NCBI GenBank assembly: GCA_012797505.1
Contig: JAAZOZ010000412.1
Span: 1-8,077, forward strand
DNA length: 8,077 nucleotides
Direction: 5' to 3'
Origin: Smithella sp.
GTDB lineage: Bacteria; Desulfobacterota; Syntrophia; Syntrophales; Smithellaceae
Shown here: in pieces, positions 1 to 6,336 of the stretch
Layout: each line of letters begins with the position of its first letter
How positions within the stretch are numbered: the first letter of the stretch is position 1
Program-made: the position numbers and the translations under genes
The notes under the pieces: generated by a model
What the model saw: only the letters and a program-made list of their open reading frames with translations
What the model was told of the DNA's origin: nothing
Databases searched by the model: none

Positions 1-21
1 ATTTATCTCGGTGCCAGAGTT

Positions 22-27
22 GGGAGG
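22..27 (+). promoter_or_regulatory. Ribosome binding site for the XRE-type regulator
   Basis: GGGAGG lies four bases before the ATG at 32. This spacing favours that ATG over the in-frame GTG at 11, which lies upstream of the site and would make the Shine-Dalgarno part of the coding sequence. Confidence 0.6.
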
Positions 28-31
28 CTTT

Positions 32-310
32 ATGAAAACGGGTAAAAAAAACGAATTTGTTCCGGCAAAACCGCACGCACAGGTTACAACCGGCGAAGTC
101 ATTCGTATGCTTCGTGAATTAAAAGGCTGGACCCAGTCGGAACTTTCTGAACGTTGCGGAATCAGTGCGACAAATCTAAGTCTTTTAGAAAATGATAAGG
201 TTGAAATAGGAAAGAGACGTGTAGAACAGTTGGCAAAAGCCTTCGACGTTCACCCGGCGATTATCATGTTTCCGGAATACGAAGGCAAAGAAATTCAAAA
301 GGCCGCGTAG
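32..310 (+). CDS. XRE/Cro-C1 family helix-turn-helix DNA-binding protein
   Basis: A small (92 residues) putative transcriptional regulator made almost wholly of one XRE-type helix-turn-helix domain. After a basic, probably flexible N-terminus of about 20 residues comes the pattern TGEVIRMLRELKGWTQSEL, then SERCGISATNLSLLEN. This is the usual order: a first helix, the 'T/W-TQ-x-x-L' positioning helix, and the recognition helix 'ISxxxLSxxE'. A final helical part (RRVEQLAKAFDVHPAIIMF) is also typical. There is no sensor domain, so it could be a stand-alone repressor or the antitoxin-like half of a lost pair. The GTG at 11 is a possible earlier start but lacks a site in front of it. The gene ends 22 bases before the fumarase-type gene in the same direction, so the two may be co-transcribed. 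Its base composition is lower in G+C than the rest: a hand count over 121-240 gives 50 of 120. Target genes cannot be told from sequence; the fumarase and por genes downstream are candidates only. Confidence 0.85.
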   Translation: MKTGKKNEFVPAKPHAQVTTGEVIRMLRELKGWTQSELSERCGISATNLSLLENDKVEIGKRRVEQLAKAFDVHPAIIMFPEYEGKEIQKAA

Positions 311-332
311 CGAATTCAGTGAACCTGAAAAT

Positions 333-893
333 ATGAGTACAACACGGAAAATTCAAACCCCTCTGACGGAAGACGTCATTGCCTCGCTGCACGCGGGGGA
401 TATGGTTTTGTTGAGCGGAGAGGTTTATACGGCCCGCGACGCGGCGCACCGTCGTTTATGCGAGGCGCTTTCTCAGGGCCTTCCCCTGCCGATCGATCTT
501 GCGACATCAACGATATTCTACGCCGCCCCATCGCCCACGCCTCCCCGAAGGGTGATCGGTTCCATCGGCCCGACAACCAGTTACCGGATGGATGCCTTTA
601 CGCCGGCACTCATTGAGCATGGCTTGAGAGCCATGATCGGCAAGGGCAGCCGCTCCGCGCAAGTCATCGAATCGATCAAAAAAAATAAGGCGGTTTATTT
701 CGGCGCGATCGGCGGCATTGCGGCCCTGACCGCGGGGCGCGTCACAAAAATAGACCTGGTCGCTTACGAAGACCTGGGGCCGGAAGCGATTCGAAAACTT
801 TCGATTCTTGACCTGCCTCTGGTGGTGATCAACGATTCCCGGGGCAATGATTTGTACCTGTCCGAACGGGAAAAGTGGCGTACGCTTTCGTAA
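333..893 (+). CDS. ttdB-like: Class I fumarase / tartrate dehydratase, beta (C-terminal) subunit
   Basis: Beta subunit of an Fe-S hydro-lyase of the class I fumarase / L-tartrate dehydratase family, which interconverts fumarate and malate (or dehydrates tartrate) in the cytoplasm. At 186 residues it has the usual length of the stand-alone beta subunit and spans the whole swivelling domain. Family hallmarks are GEVYTARDAAH (29-39), GPTTSYRMD (79-87) and MIGKG (101-105). From memory of class I fumarase structures, R35, T81, R85 and K104 match the substrate-binding and catalytic residues this domain supplies. The [4Fe-4S] cluster that binds substrate sits in the alpha subunit, which is not in the window, so this protein should be inactive alone. 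The usual 'YxGP' stretch reads FYAAP (62-66), an A for G change. The ATG at 333 has only a weak ribosome binding site, but the next homologous residues follow at once. Fumarase is more likely than tartrate dehydratase for an anaerobe; sequence by eye does not settle it. Confidence 0.9.
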   Translation: MSTTRKIQTPLTEDVIASLHAGDMVLLSGEVYTARDAAHRRLCEALSQGLPLPIDLATSTIFYAAPSPTPPRRVIGSIGPTTSYRMDAFTPALIEHGLRAMIGKGSRSAQVIESIKKNKAVYFGAIGGIAALTAGRVTKIDLVAYEDLGPEAIRKLSILDLPLVVINDSRGNDLYLSEREKWRTLS

Positions 894-989
894 TCCATAC
901 GCTTTTGCAGAGTCGAGAAAAGATATTGACTCAAAAACCCTTCTATATTAAGGGAAACGGTCATTTTATATTTAAGGAGAGTGGGATCG
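894..989 (+). promoter_or_regulatory. Probable promoter/leader region of the por operon, with a small inverted repeat
   Basis: This AT-rich gap is the only sizeable non-coding stretch before the seven-gene operon, so its promoter should lie here. A good -35-like hexamer TTGACT is at 926-931. TATATT is at 944-949 and another at 967-972, but neither sits at the ideal 16-18 base spacing: the first gives only 12. No clean sigma-70 pair can therefore be named. CCCTT (938-942) and AAGGG (950-954) form a 5-bp inverted repeat with a 7-base centre covering the first TATATT, which could be a small operator or chance. Confidence 0.4.
974..979 (+). promoter_or_regulatory. Ribosome binding site deciding the porC start
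   Basis: AAGGAG ends ten bases before the ATG at 990 and only one base before the alternative GTG at 981. The spacing excludes the GTG and supports ATG 990. The protein then begins MIEVRWHGRGGQG, which is how gamma subunits of this family normally start. Confidence 0.75.
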
Positions 990-1538
990 ATGATTGAAGT
1001 CAGATGGCATGGCCGGGGCGGTCAGGGAGCGGTGACCTCTGTGGAATTGTTGGCGGTATCGGCAATCGCCGCCGGAAAATATGCGCAGGGCTTTCCCAGT
1101 TTCGGCCCGGAAAGAAGAGGGGCGCCCGTCGCCGCGTTCACACGCATTGACGACAAGAAAATTAACGTGCGGTCGGGCATTTATGAGCCCGATGTCGTGC
1201 TGGTGCTCGATTCCAGTCTGATCGGTCTGGTGCCCGTCACGGATGGATTGAAGCCGGACGGAAAATTGATCGTAAACACTCCGAAAACGCCCGAAGAGAT
1301 TCGCAGGGAATTGAACTTCCAGGGCACGGTTGCCACGGTGGACGGCACCGGGATCGCCCGCAAGGAAATGGGTGTGCCGATTGCCAACACCACCATGATC
1401 GGCGCGCTGTTGAAAGTGATCGGCGTCATGGAACTCGACGCGATGAAAGACGCCATTGACCGCCGGTTCGGCAGGATCGCCCAGAAGAATCTCAACGCGA
1501 TGAAGCGGGCCTACGACGAAATCAAAATTCTGAATTAA
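990..1538 (+). CDS. porC: Pyruvate-type 2-oxoacid:ferredoxin oxidoreductase, gamma subunit
   Basis: Gamma subunit (182 residues) of a four-subunit 2-oxoacid:ferredoxin oxidoreductase, which converts pyruvate or a related 2-oxoacid plus CoA to acyl-CoA, CO2 and two low-potential electrons in the cytoplasm. The whole protein is the single 'POR gamma' domain. Telling segments are RWHGRGGQGAVTSVELLA near residues 5-22, then FPSFGPERRGAPVAAFTRI, then ANTTMIGALLKVIG. No cysteine clusters are present, as expected for this subunit. It is the first gene of the operon, in the order gamma-delta-alpha-beta, and porD starts nine bases after its stop codon. Orthologues handle pyruvate, 2-ketoisovalerate or phenylglyoxylate with similar gamma subunits, so the substrate cannot be read from this gene; pyruvate is the default from the alpha subunit's YPITP motif and overall similarity. 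Confidence 0.93.
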   Translation: MIEVRWHGRGGQGAVTSVELLAVSAIAAGKYAQGFPSFGPERRGAPVAAFTRIDDKKINVRSGIYEPDVVLVLDSSLIGLVPVTDGLKPDGKLIVNTPKTPEEIRRELNFQGTVATVDGTGIARKEMGVPIANTTMIGALLKVIGVMELDAMKDAIDRRFGRIAQKNLNAMKRAYDEIKILN

Positions 1539-1547
1539 GAGGTACGT

Positions 1548-1826
1548 ATGACATTAAAGACATGGCGGGAACTTCCCATCGGCTGTGTGGTGTCCGAACC
1601 GGGCAGCGCAAGCGAATACCATACGGGAAGCTGGCGGTCGCAGCGGCCGATCTGGAACGACACAAAATGCATCAAGTGCGGCATCTGCTACGTGTTTTGT
1701 CCGGAAGGCTGCGTTCAGCAGACGGAAGAAGGTTTTTTCAAGGCGAACATGGATTATTGCAAGGGCTGCGGCATCTGCGCGCACGAATGCTGGCCCCGCG
1801 CGATCAAGATGGTCGAGGAGGGATAA
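1548..1826 (+). CDS. porD: Pyruvate-type 2-oxoacid:ferredoxin oxidoreductase, delta subunit (2x[4Fe-4S] ferredoxin)
   Basis: A 92-residue ferredoxin-like delta subunit that carries electrons from the catalytic core to the outside acceptor. The first 40 residues are the usual PorD lead-in, including YHTGSWRSQRP. Two [4Fe-4S] motifs follow: C41, C44, C47, C51 (followed by Pro) and C71, C74, C77, C81. In the second, the residue after the last cysteine is Trp with Pro next (C81-W-P), where most such motifs have Cys-Pro directly. An additional cysteine, C55, follows the first motif. AGAGG (1538-1542) lies five bases before the ATG. The alpha subunit starts one base after its stop codon, so the two are translationally coupled. 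In this operon its acceptor could be free ferredoxin or the NuoE/F/HoxU-like proteins encoded downstream. Confidence 0.94.
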   Translation: MTLKTWRELPIGCVVSEPGSASEYHTGSWRSQRPIWNDTKCIKCGICYVFCPEGCVQQTEEGFFKANMDYCKGCGICAHECWPRAIKMVEEG

Positions 1827-1827
1827 C

Positions 1828-3003
1828 ATGGGCAAACGCATTGGAATGGAAGTGGCAGTTGCCGTTGCGGAAGCCGTGGGGCTGTGCAACATCGACATGG
1901 CGGCCGTTTATCCCATTACCCCCCAGTCGCACATTGCGGAACATCTTTCGGATCTCGTTGCCGACGGCCATATTGACTGCGAATTCGTGACGGTGGAATC
2001 CGAACATTCGGCCATGAGCGCGGTGATCGGCGCGTCCGGCGCCGGCGCCCGTTCCTATACGGCGACGAGTTCCCAGGGGTTGATGCTGATGCACGAACTG
2101 CTCCCCATTGCTTCGGCGATGCGGCTGCCGATTGTGATGGGCATTGCCAACCGCGCGGTCTCCGGTCCGCTCAATATTTTGAACGATCATTCCGACATCA
2201 TGCCGCAGCGCGACGCCGGCTGGATTGCCCTTTTTGTGGAAAACGCCCAGGAAGCGGTGGACCTGTCCATCGCGGCGTTCAAAATCGCCGAACACAAGGA
2301 CGTCATGCTGCCGGTTTCCGTCAATATCGACGGGTTCCAGCTCACCCACATGGTCGAGCCTTTCGAGATGCCCACGCAGGAAGAAGTGAATGAGTTTCTG
2401 CCGCCGTTTGTTCCGCATGCGACGCTGCATCCGTCCAAACCGGTGACGATGGGCGCTTTTGCCATGTCGGACTATTTCACGGAAATCATGAAGGCCAAGG
2501 ACGAAGCCGTCAAAGCCTCCAAAAAAGTGATTCAGCAGGTCTTTGATGAATGGGGCGAAAAGTTCGGCCGCCCGTATAAACTGGTGGAAACCTACAAGGC
2601 CGACGACGCGGACGTGATGATGCTGACGATGGGCTCCATGGGAGAAACCGCGCAGATGGCGATTGACGAACTGCGCGCCAAAGGCGTCAAGGCCGGTCTG
2701 GTCAAGCTTCGGCTCTGGCGGCCCTTCCCGTTTGAAGAGCTCAAGGCCGTCATTGGAAACGCAAAGAAACTGATCGTCACCGACCGCGCCTGCTCCTTCG
2801 GCGGCCCCGGCGGTCCCGTCTTTTCGGAAATCAAGTCGGCCCTGTATGCCGAAGCCAGACGTCCGCTGATCTACAACTACATCATCGGCCTGGGCGGACG
2901 CGACGTGCAGGTGAAGGAATTTGTCGGCATGTTCGAAAACGTTCTCGCGGACACCGCCAACAAGGCGGCGGACACCTATGAATTTTGGGGGGTGAGAGAA
3001 TGA
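1828..3003 (+). CDS. porA: Pyruvate-type 2-oxoacid:ferredoxin oxidoreductase, alpha subunit
   Basis: Alpha subunit (391 residues), which binds the pyrimidine part of TPP and the 2-oxoacid. The N-terminal transketolase-like pyrimidine domain holds YPITPQS (28-34), VESEHSA (56-62), TATSSQG (78-84), ANRA (107-110) and LNDHSD (118-123). In pyruvate:ferredoxin oxidoreductase structures the Thr of YPITP and the Arg of the NRA motif contact the substrate, and both are present (T31, R109). The C-terminal part is the transketolase C-like domain, with MLTMGSMGET near 265-274, LVKLRLWRPFPFEEL and DRACSFGGPGGP. Length is normal. The start is ATG 1828, just after a GAGGAGGG site inside the end of porD. 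The reading frame stays open upstream to 1585, but that part overlaps porD in another frame and is not coding. The substrate is probably pyruvate; 2-ketoisovalerate or an aryl glyoxylate cannot be excluded. Confidence 0.94.
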   Translation: MGKRIGMEVAVAVAEAVGLCNIDMAAVYPITPQSHIAEHLSDLVADGHIDCEFVTVESEHSAMSAVIGASGAGARSYTATSSQGLMLMHELLPIASAMRLPIVMGIANRAVSGPLNILNDHSDIMPQRDAGWIALFVENAQEAVDLSIAAFKIAEHKDVMLPVSVNIDGFQLTHMVEPFEMPTQEEVNEFLPPFVPHATLHPSKPVTMGAFAMSDYFTEIMKAKDEAVKASKKVIQQVFDEWGEKFGRPYKLVETYKADDADVMMLTMGSMGETAQMAIDELRAKGVKAGLVKLRLWRPFPFEELKAVIGNAKKLIVTDRACSFGGPGGPVFSEIKSALYAEARRPLIYNYIIGLGGRDVQVKEFVGMFENVLADTANKAADTYEFWGVRE

Positions 3004-3956
3004 TGAATATCGTAGAAAATTTTGATTTATTTGCCCCGCGTCTGATCAATAAACAGGAATTGATATCGTCGGGCCACCGCGCCTGTTCCGGCTGCGCTGA
3101 AGTGCTGGCCGTGCGGCTGATGTGCAAAGCCCTTGGAGAAAACACCGTGATCGCGTCCGCAACCGGCTGCATGGAAATCATCTCGAGTATGTTTCCGACC
3201 ACGGCGTGGCAGGTGCCCTGGATTCACGTGGCTTTTGAAAACGCGGCGGCCGTGGCATCCGGCGTCGAAGCGGGTCTGAAGGCCCTGCGCAAAAAAGGGA
3301 AGATTGATGATCGTTATGTGAAAGTGGTCGGCATGGCCGGCGACGGCGGCACGATGGACATCGGCTTCCAGGCCCTTTCCGGCGCGATGGAACGCGGACA
3401 CGACATGATCTACGTCTGCTTCGACAACGAGGCGTACATGAACACGGGCATTCAGCGCTCCAGCGGCACGCCGATGGGCGCCTCCACCACCACCGCTCCG
3501 GCCGGGAAAGTAAGCATCGGCCAGAAAACCTGGAAAAAGAACATGCCGGAAATTATGGTTGCGCACGGCATCCCGTATGTCGCCACCGCCTGCCCCAGTT
3601 ATCCGCTGGATTTTATCCGGAAGGTGGAAAAGGCCAAAAGCATTCAAGGCCCTTCCTATATTCACTGCTTCTCCATGTGCCCGACCGGTTGGCGCAGTCC
3701 TTCCCATACGGCCGTATCCATGGGGCGTCTGGCCGTGGAAACGGGCGTCTTCCCCCTGTACGAAGTCGAGAACGGCCATTACCGGCTGTCTCCGGACATG
3801 CCCAAAAAACTCAAACCGGTAAAGAGTTACTTCAAGCCTCAGGGACGTTTCCGCCACCTGACACCGGATCAGATCGAAATGATTCAGGAGAAAGTAACGG
3901 TTGAGTTTGGAAAGCTCGTGGAAAAAGCAAAATTTCTCAAAACCGGCAATGAATAA
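3000..3956 (+). CDS. porB: Pyruvate-type 2-oxoacid:ferredoxin oxidoreductase, beta subunit (TPP and [4Fe-4S])
   Basis: Beta subunit (318 residues from ATG 3000), which binds the TPP diphosphate and the cluster nearest the cofactor. The TPP motif runs from AGDGGTMDIG (113-122) to DNEAYMNTG (142-150), followed by IQRSSGTP. Four cysteines match the proximal [4Fe-4S] ligands: C29 and C32 (ACSGC), C57 (ATGCMEI) and C227 (SMCPTGW). Its start codon overlaps the porA stop codon as ATGA. A second ATG at 3003 is possible, but the GGGGGGTGA stretch just upstream is better spaced for 3000. The protein ends with a helical tail rich in Lys and Glu, as in other PorB proteins. A 36-base purine-rich gap, the widest inside the operon, separates it from the NuoE-like gene. 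All catalytic residues expected for an active enzyme are present. Confidence 0.94.
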   Translation: MMNIVENFDLFAPRLINKQELISSGHRACSGCAEVLAVRLMCKALGENTVIASATGCMEIISSMFPTTAWQVPWIHVAFENAAAVASGVEAGLKALRKKGKIDDRYVKVVGMAGDGGTMDIGFQALSGAMERGHDMIYVCFDNEAYMNTGIQRSSGTPMGASTTTAPAGKVSIGQKTWKKNMPEIMVAHGIPYVATACPSYPLDFIRKVEKAKSIQGPSYIHCFSMCPTGWRSPSHTAVSMGRLAVETGVFPLYEVENGHYRLSPDMPKKLKPVKSYFKPQGRFRHLTPDQIEMIQEKVTVEFGKLVEKAKFLKTGNE

Positions 3957-3978
3957 AAGAGAAATTGAAAAGAATACC

Positions 3979-3985
3979 GAGGTGA
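3979..3985 (+). promoter_or_regulatory. Ribosome binding site of the NuoE-like gene
   Basis: GAGGTGA stands seven bases before ATG 3993. It gives the gene after the widest intra-operon gap (36 bases) its own strong initiation signal, so the NuoE/F/HoxU-like part does not depend on coupling to porB. Confidence 0.7.
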
Positions 3986-3992
3986 AAGAAGA

Positions 3993-4478
3993 ATGACGAA
4001 ACCGATAAGTGTTGCAGCAAAAACCAGGCAGATTGTCAAAAAACACGGAGGCGGCAAAAGCGGAATGATCGCCGTGTTGCAGGATATTCAGGAAGCCTTC
4101 AATTACCTTCCGAAGGAAGCGTTGAAGACGGCGGCCAAAGCGATGAACGTGCCTTTCAGCCGGGTTTATGAAGCGGCGACGTTTTACACCGCGTTCAGTC
4201 TGAAACCGCGCGGGAAGCATATCGTCAAAATCTGCAAGGGAACCGCCTGCCACGTCCGCGGCGCAGCCATCCTTCAGGACCGGTTCGAAACTACGCTGGG
4301 CATCAAGCCGGGGCAAACGACGGCGGACGGAAAATTTTCATTGGAAACCGTAAACTGCGTCGGCGCCTGCGCGCTGGGACCGGTGGTGGTCATCAATGCC
4401 GATTATCACGGGCAGGTCACCATCAACAAAGTGGATAAAATCATCAAAAAGATCAATGAAGAGGGGGCGCAGTCATGA
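3993..4478 (+). CDS. nuoE-like: NuoE/HydC-like thioredoxin-fold [2Fe-2S] subunit
   Basis: A 161-residue homologue of complex I subunit NuoE (24 kDa), HoxE and HydC/HndA of NAD(H)-linked hydrogenases. An N-terminal helical bundle (about 1-70, with LQDIQEAFNYLPKEAL and the typical RVYEAATFYTAF) precedes a thioredoxin-like domain. The [2Fe-2S] ligands are C81-x4-C86 and C122-x3-C126, in the contexts ICKGTACHVRG and NCVGACALGP. In the family this cluster sits beside the FMN of the NuoF partner and takes part in NAD(H) electron transfer, or in bifurcation in HydABC-type enzymes. The gene follows porB and overlaps the NuoF-like gene by four bases (ATGA), so the two should be made together. No other complex I genes are near, which argues against a respiratory Nuo complex and for a soluble NAD(H)-reactive module. 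Confidence 0.92.
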   Translation: MTKPISVAAKTRQIVKKHGGGKSGMIAVLQDIQEAFNYLPKEALKTAAKAMNVPFSRVYEAATFYTAFSLKPRGKHIVKICKGTACHVRGAAILQDRFETTLGIKPGQTTADGKFSLETVNCVGACALGPVVVINADYHGQVTINKVDKIIKKINEEGAQS

Positions 4479-6322
4479 ACGAAAATCCGGATACTCAAGC
4501 CCGCCAGATCATGGATAATTTGACCCTGTATTACGGTCCGAAGAAAAAGTTTGTTGCGATCTGCGCCGGCACCGGCTGTCGCGCATCCGGCAGCCTCAAG
4601 GTGAAAGAAGCGCTGGAAGCCGAATTGAAAAAGCAAAATTTAAGCGACGTGGACGTGCTGGCCACCGGATGCCTGGGATTCTGCGAAAAAGGCCCCATGA
4701 TGGTCATCCATCCCGACAAATATTTTTATCAACACGTGAAAGTCGAAGACGTTCCGGAAATCATCTCCAAAACCGTCGCCAAAGGCGAAGTGATCAGCCG
4801 CCTGCTGTACCGCCATCCGGAAACCCAAAAAACACTTTTCCGCGAGGAAGACCTGCCCTTTTACAAAAAGCAGCACCGGGTGGTTTTCGGCCAGAACGGC
4901 ATGATCGATCCGGCGCGCATTGAAGATTATTTTGCCATCAACGGCTATCAGGCGCTGGGTAAAGTGCTTTCCGAAATGACGCCCGAAGCCGTTATCGGCG
5001 AAGTGAAAAAAGCCGGCCTCCGGGGCCGCGGCGGCGGAGGATTTCACGCGGCCGTCAAGTGGGAAGGCGTGCGCAGGGCGCATGGCGATCCCAAGTATGT
5101 CATCGCCAACGGCGATGAAGGCGATCCCGGCGCCTACATGGACCGCAGCCTCATGGAAGGCAATCCCCACAGTGTGATCGAAGGCATGATCATCGGCGCT
5201 TACGCGGTCGGCTCGAACCAGGGCTACATCTACGTCCGGAACGAATATCCGCTCGCCGTAACGCATCTGACCAAGGCGATTGCGGACGCAAGGGAAATGG
5301 GCCTTTTGGGAAAAAATATTCTGGGCACGGATTTCTCCTTTGATATTCAAATCACCAAGGGAGCGGGCGCGTTCGTCTGCGGCGAATCCTCCGCCCTGTT
5401 TGCCTCCGTTGAAGGCCGCGCCGGCGAGCCGCGCGCCAAGTATGTCCACGCGGTGGAAAAGGGCCTGTACGACAAGCCCACCGTTCTCAACAACGTGGAA
5501 ACCTGGGCCAACGTTCCGCTGATCATCAACAAAGGGGCGGATTGGTACAACACCATTGGAACCGAAGGCTCGAAGGGAACGAAAATCTTCTCGCTGGTCG
5601 GCAAGATCAACAATACGGGGCTGATCGAAGTTCCGATGGGCACGACGCTCTATGAAATCATCTACGACATGGGCGGCGGCATTCCCAACGGCAAAAAGTT
5701 CAAAGCCGTCCAGACCGGCGGCCCCTCCGGCGGCTGCATTCCGGAGAGCCTGCTGGATATCCCCGTGGATTTCGACAAGCTCTACGAAGTCGGGTCGATG
5801 ATGGGCTCCGGCGGTATGATCGTCATGGACGAAACATCCTGTATGGTGGACGTAGCCCGGTACTTCCTGGAATTCCTCAAAGAAGAATCCTGCGGCAAGT
5901 GTGTGCCCTGCCGCGAAGGCGTTCGCCGGATGAGCGACATTCTGGAAGACATCTGCGCGGGAAGAGGCAGGGAAGGAGACGTGGAGATCCTGGAGGCCAT
6001 GGGAAAGGCGATTGCCGACGGCTCGCTGTGCGCTTTAGGCGGTTCGGCCCCCAACCCGGTTTTGAGCACGATCCGGTATTTCCGGGAAGAATATGACGCG
6101 CACATCCGGGATCACCGCTGTCCGGCGGGGGTCTGCAAGGCGCTCATCAGCTACAGCATCGACGCGGAAAAATGCACAGGCTGCGGCGTCTGCGTCAAAG
6201 TCTGCGCCACGAAGGCGATTTCCGGCGAAAAGAAGAAAGCGCATGTCATTGACAAAGAACAATGCACCCGTTGCGGCGCCTGTATCCAGAGCTGCAAATT
6301 TGATGCAATTCATGTGAAGTAA
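4475..6322 (+). CDS. nuoF-like: NuoF/HydB-like FMN and iron-sulfur subunit with extra N- and C-terminal ferredoxin domains
   Basis: A 615-residue soluble flavoprotein of the NuoF/HydB/HndC type, expected to bind FMN and react with NAD(H). Domains in order: (1) an N-terminal thioredoxin-like [2Fe-2S] domain, C30-x4-C35 and C66-x3-C70, related to the preceding NuoE-like protein; (2) the NuoF core, with GLRGRGGGGF (181-190) and NGDEGDPGAYMDRSLMEG (212-229), the glycine-rich FMN/NAD regions; (3) an SLBB-type region around 375-430; (4) the [4Fe-4S] site C473, C476, C479 and C519; (5) an H-x3-H-x-C-x4-C stretch (H543, H547, C549, C554), which may be a metal-binding hinge as in HydB; (6) a 2x[4Fe-4S] ferredoxin, C567/C570/C573/C577 and C597/C600/C603/C607. 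The usual CGEETAL motif reads CGESSAL (302-308). The C-terminal ferredoxin is absent from complex I NuoF and typical of HydB-type bifurcating enzymes. Its catalytic partner is not identified; the Por subunits are the nearest candidates. Confidence 0.93.
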   Translation: MNENPDTQARQIMDNLTLYYGPKKKFVAICAGTGCRASGSLKVKEALEAELKKQNLSDVDVLATGCLGFCEKGPMMVIHPDKYFYQHVKVEDVPEIISKTVAKGEVISRLLYRHPETQKTLFREEDLPFYKKQHRVVFGQNGMIDPARIEDYFAINGYQALGKVLSEMTPEAVIGEVKKAGLRGRGGGGFHAAVKWEGVRRAHGDPKYVIANGDEGDPGAYMDRSLMEGNPHSVIEGMIIGAYAVGSNQGYIYVRNEYPLAVTHLTKAIADAREMGLLGKNILGTDFSFDIQITKGAGAFVCGESSALFASVEGRAGEPRAKYVHAVEKGLYDKPTVLNNVETWANVPLIINKGADWYNTIGTEGSKGTKIFSLVGKINNTGLIEVPMGTTLYEIIYDMGGGIPNGKKFKAVQTGGPSGGCIPESLLDIPVDFDKLYEVGSMMGSGGMIVMDETSCMVDVARYFLEFLKEESCGKCVPCREGVRRMSDILEDICAGRGREGDVEILEAMGKAIADGSLCALGGSAPNPVLSTIRYFREEYDAHIRDHRCPAGVCKALISYSIDAEKCTGCGVCVKVCATKAISGEKKKAHVIDKEQCTRCGACIQSCKFDAIHVK

Positions 6323-6330
6323 AGGTGGAG
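6322..6330 (+). promoter_or_regulatory. Ribosome binding site of the HoxU-like gene
   Basis: AAGGTGGAG lies six bases before ATG 6337. It favours this start over the in-frame ATGs at 6346 and 6349. The first base of the site is the last base of the preceding stop codon, so the genes are tightly packed. Confidence 0.65.
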
Positions 6331-6336
6331 TAAGCC

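Noticed and set aside
894..989. A sigma-54 type promoter ahead of porC
   Set aside because: The TTGC at 905-908 has no GG at the required distance upstream, so the -24/-12 pattern is not met.
1585..1827. An 81-codon upstream extension of porA
   Set aside because: It overlaps the conserved porD gene in another frame. The alpha subunit family starts at about ATG 1828, which has a good ribosome binding site.
3027..4316. A 429-codon open frame on the - strand across porB and the NuoE-like gene
   Set aside because: It lies wholly opposite two well-conserved genes, its translation is rich in His, Arg, Gly and Ala with no recognisable motif, and long antisense frames arise easily where third positions are GC-rich.
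4640..5449. A 269-codon open frame on the - strand opposite the NuoF-like gene
   Set aside because: Same reason: it mirrors the codon pattern of the conserved + strand gene and has no ribosome binding site or motif of its own that I could see.
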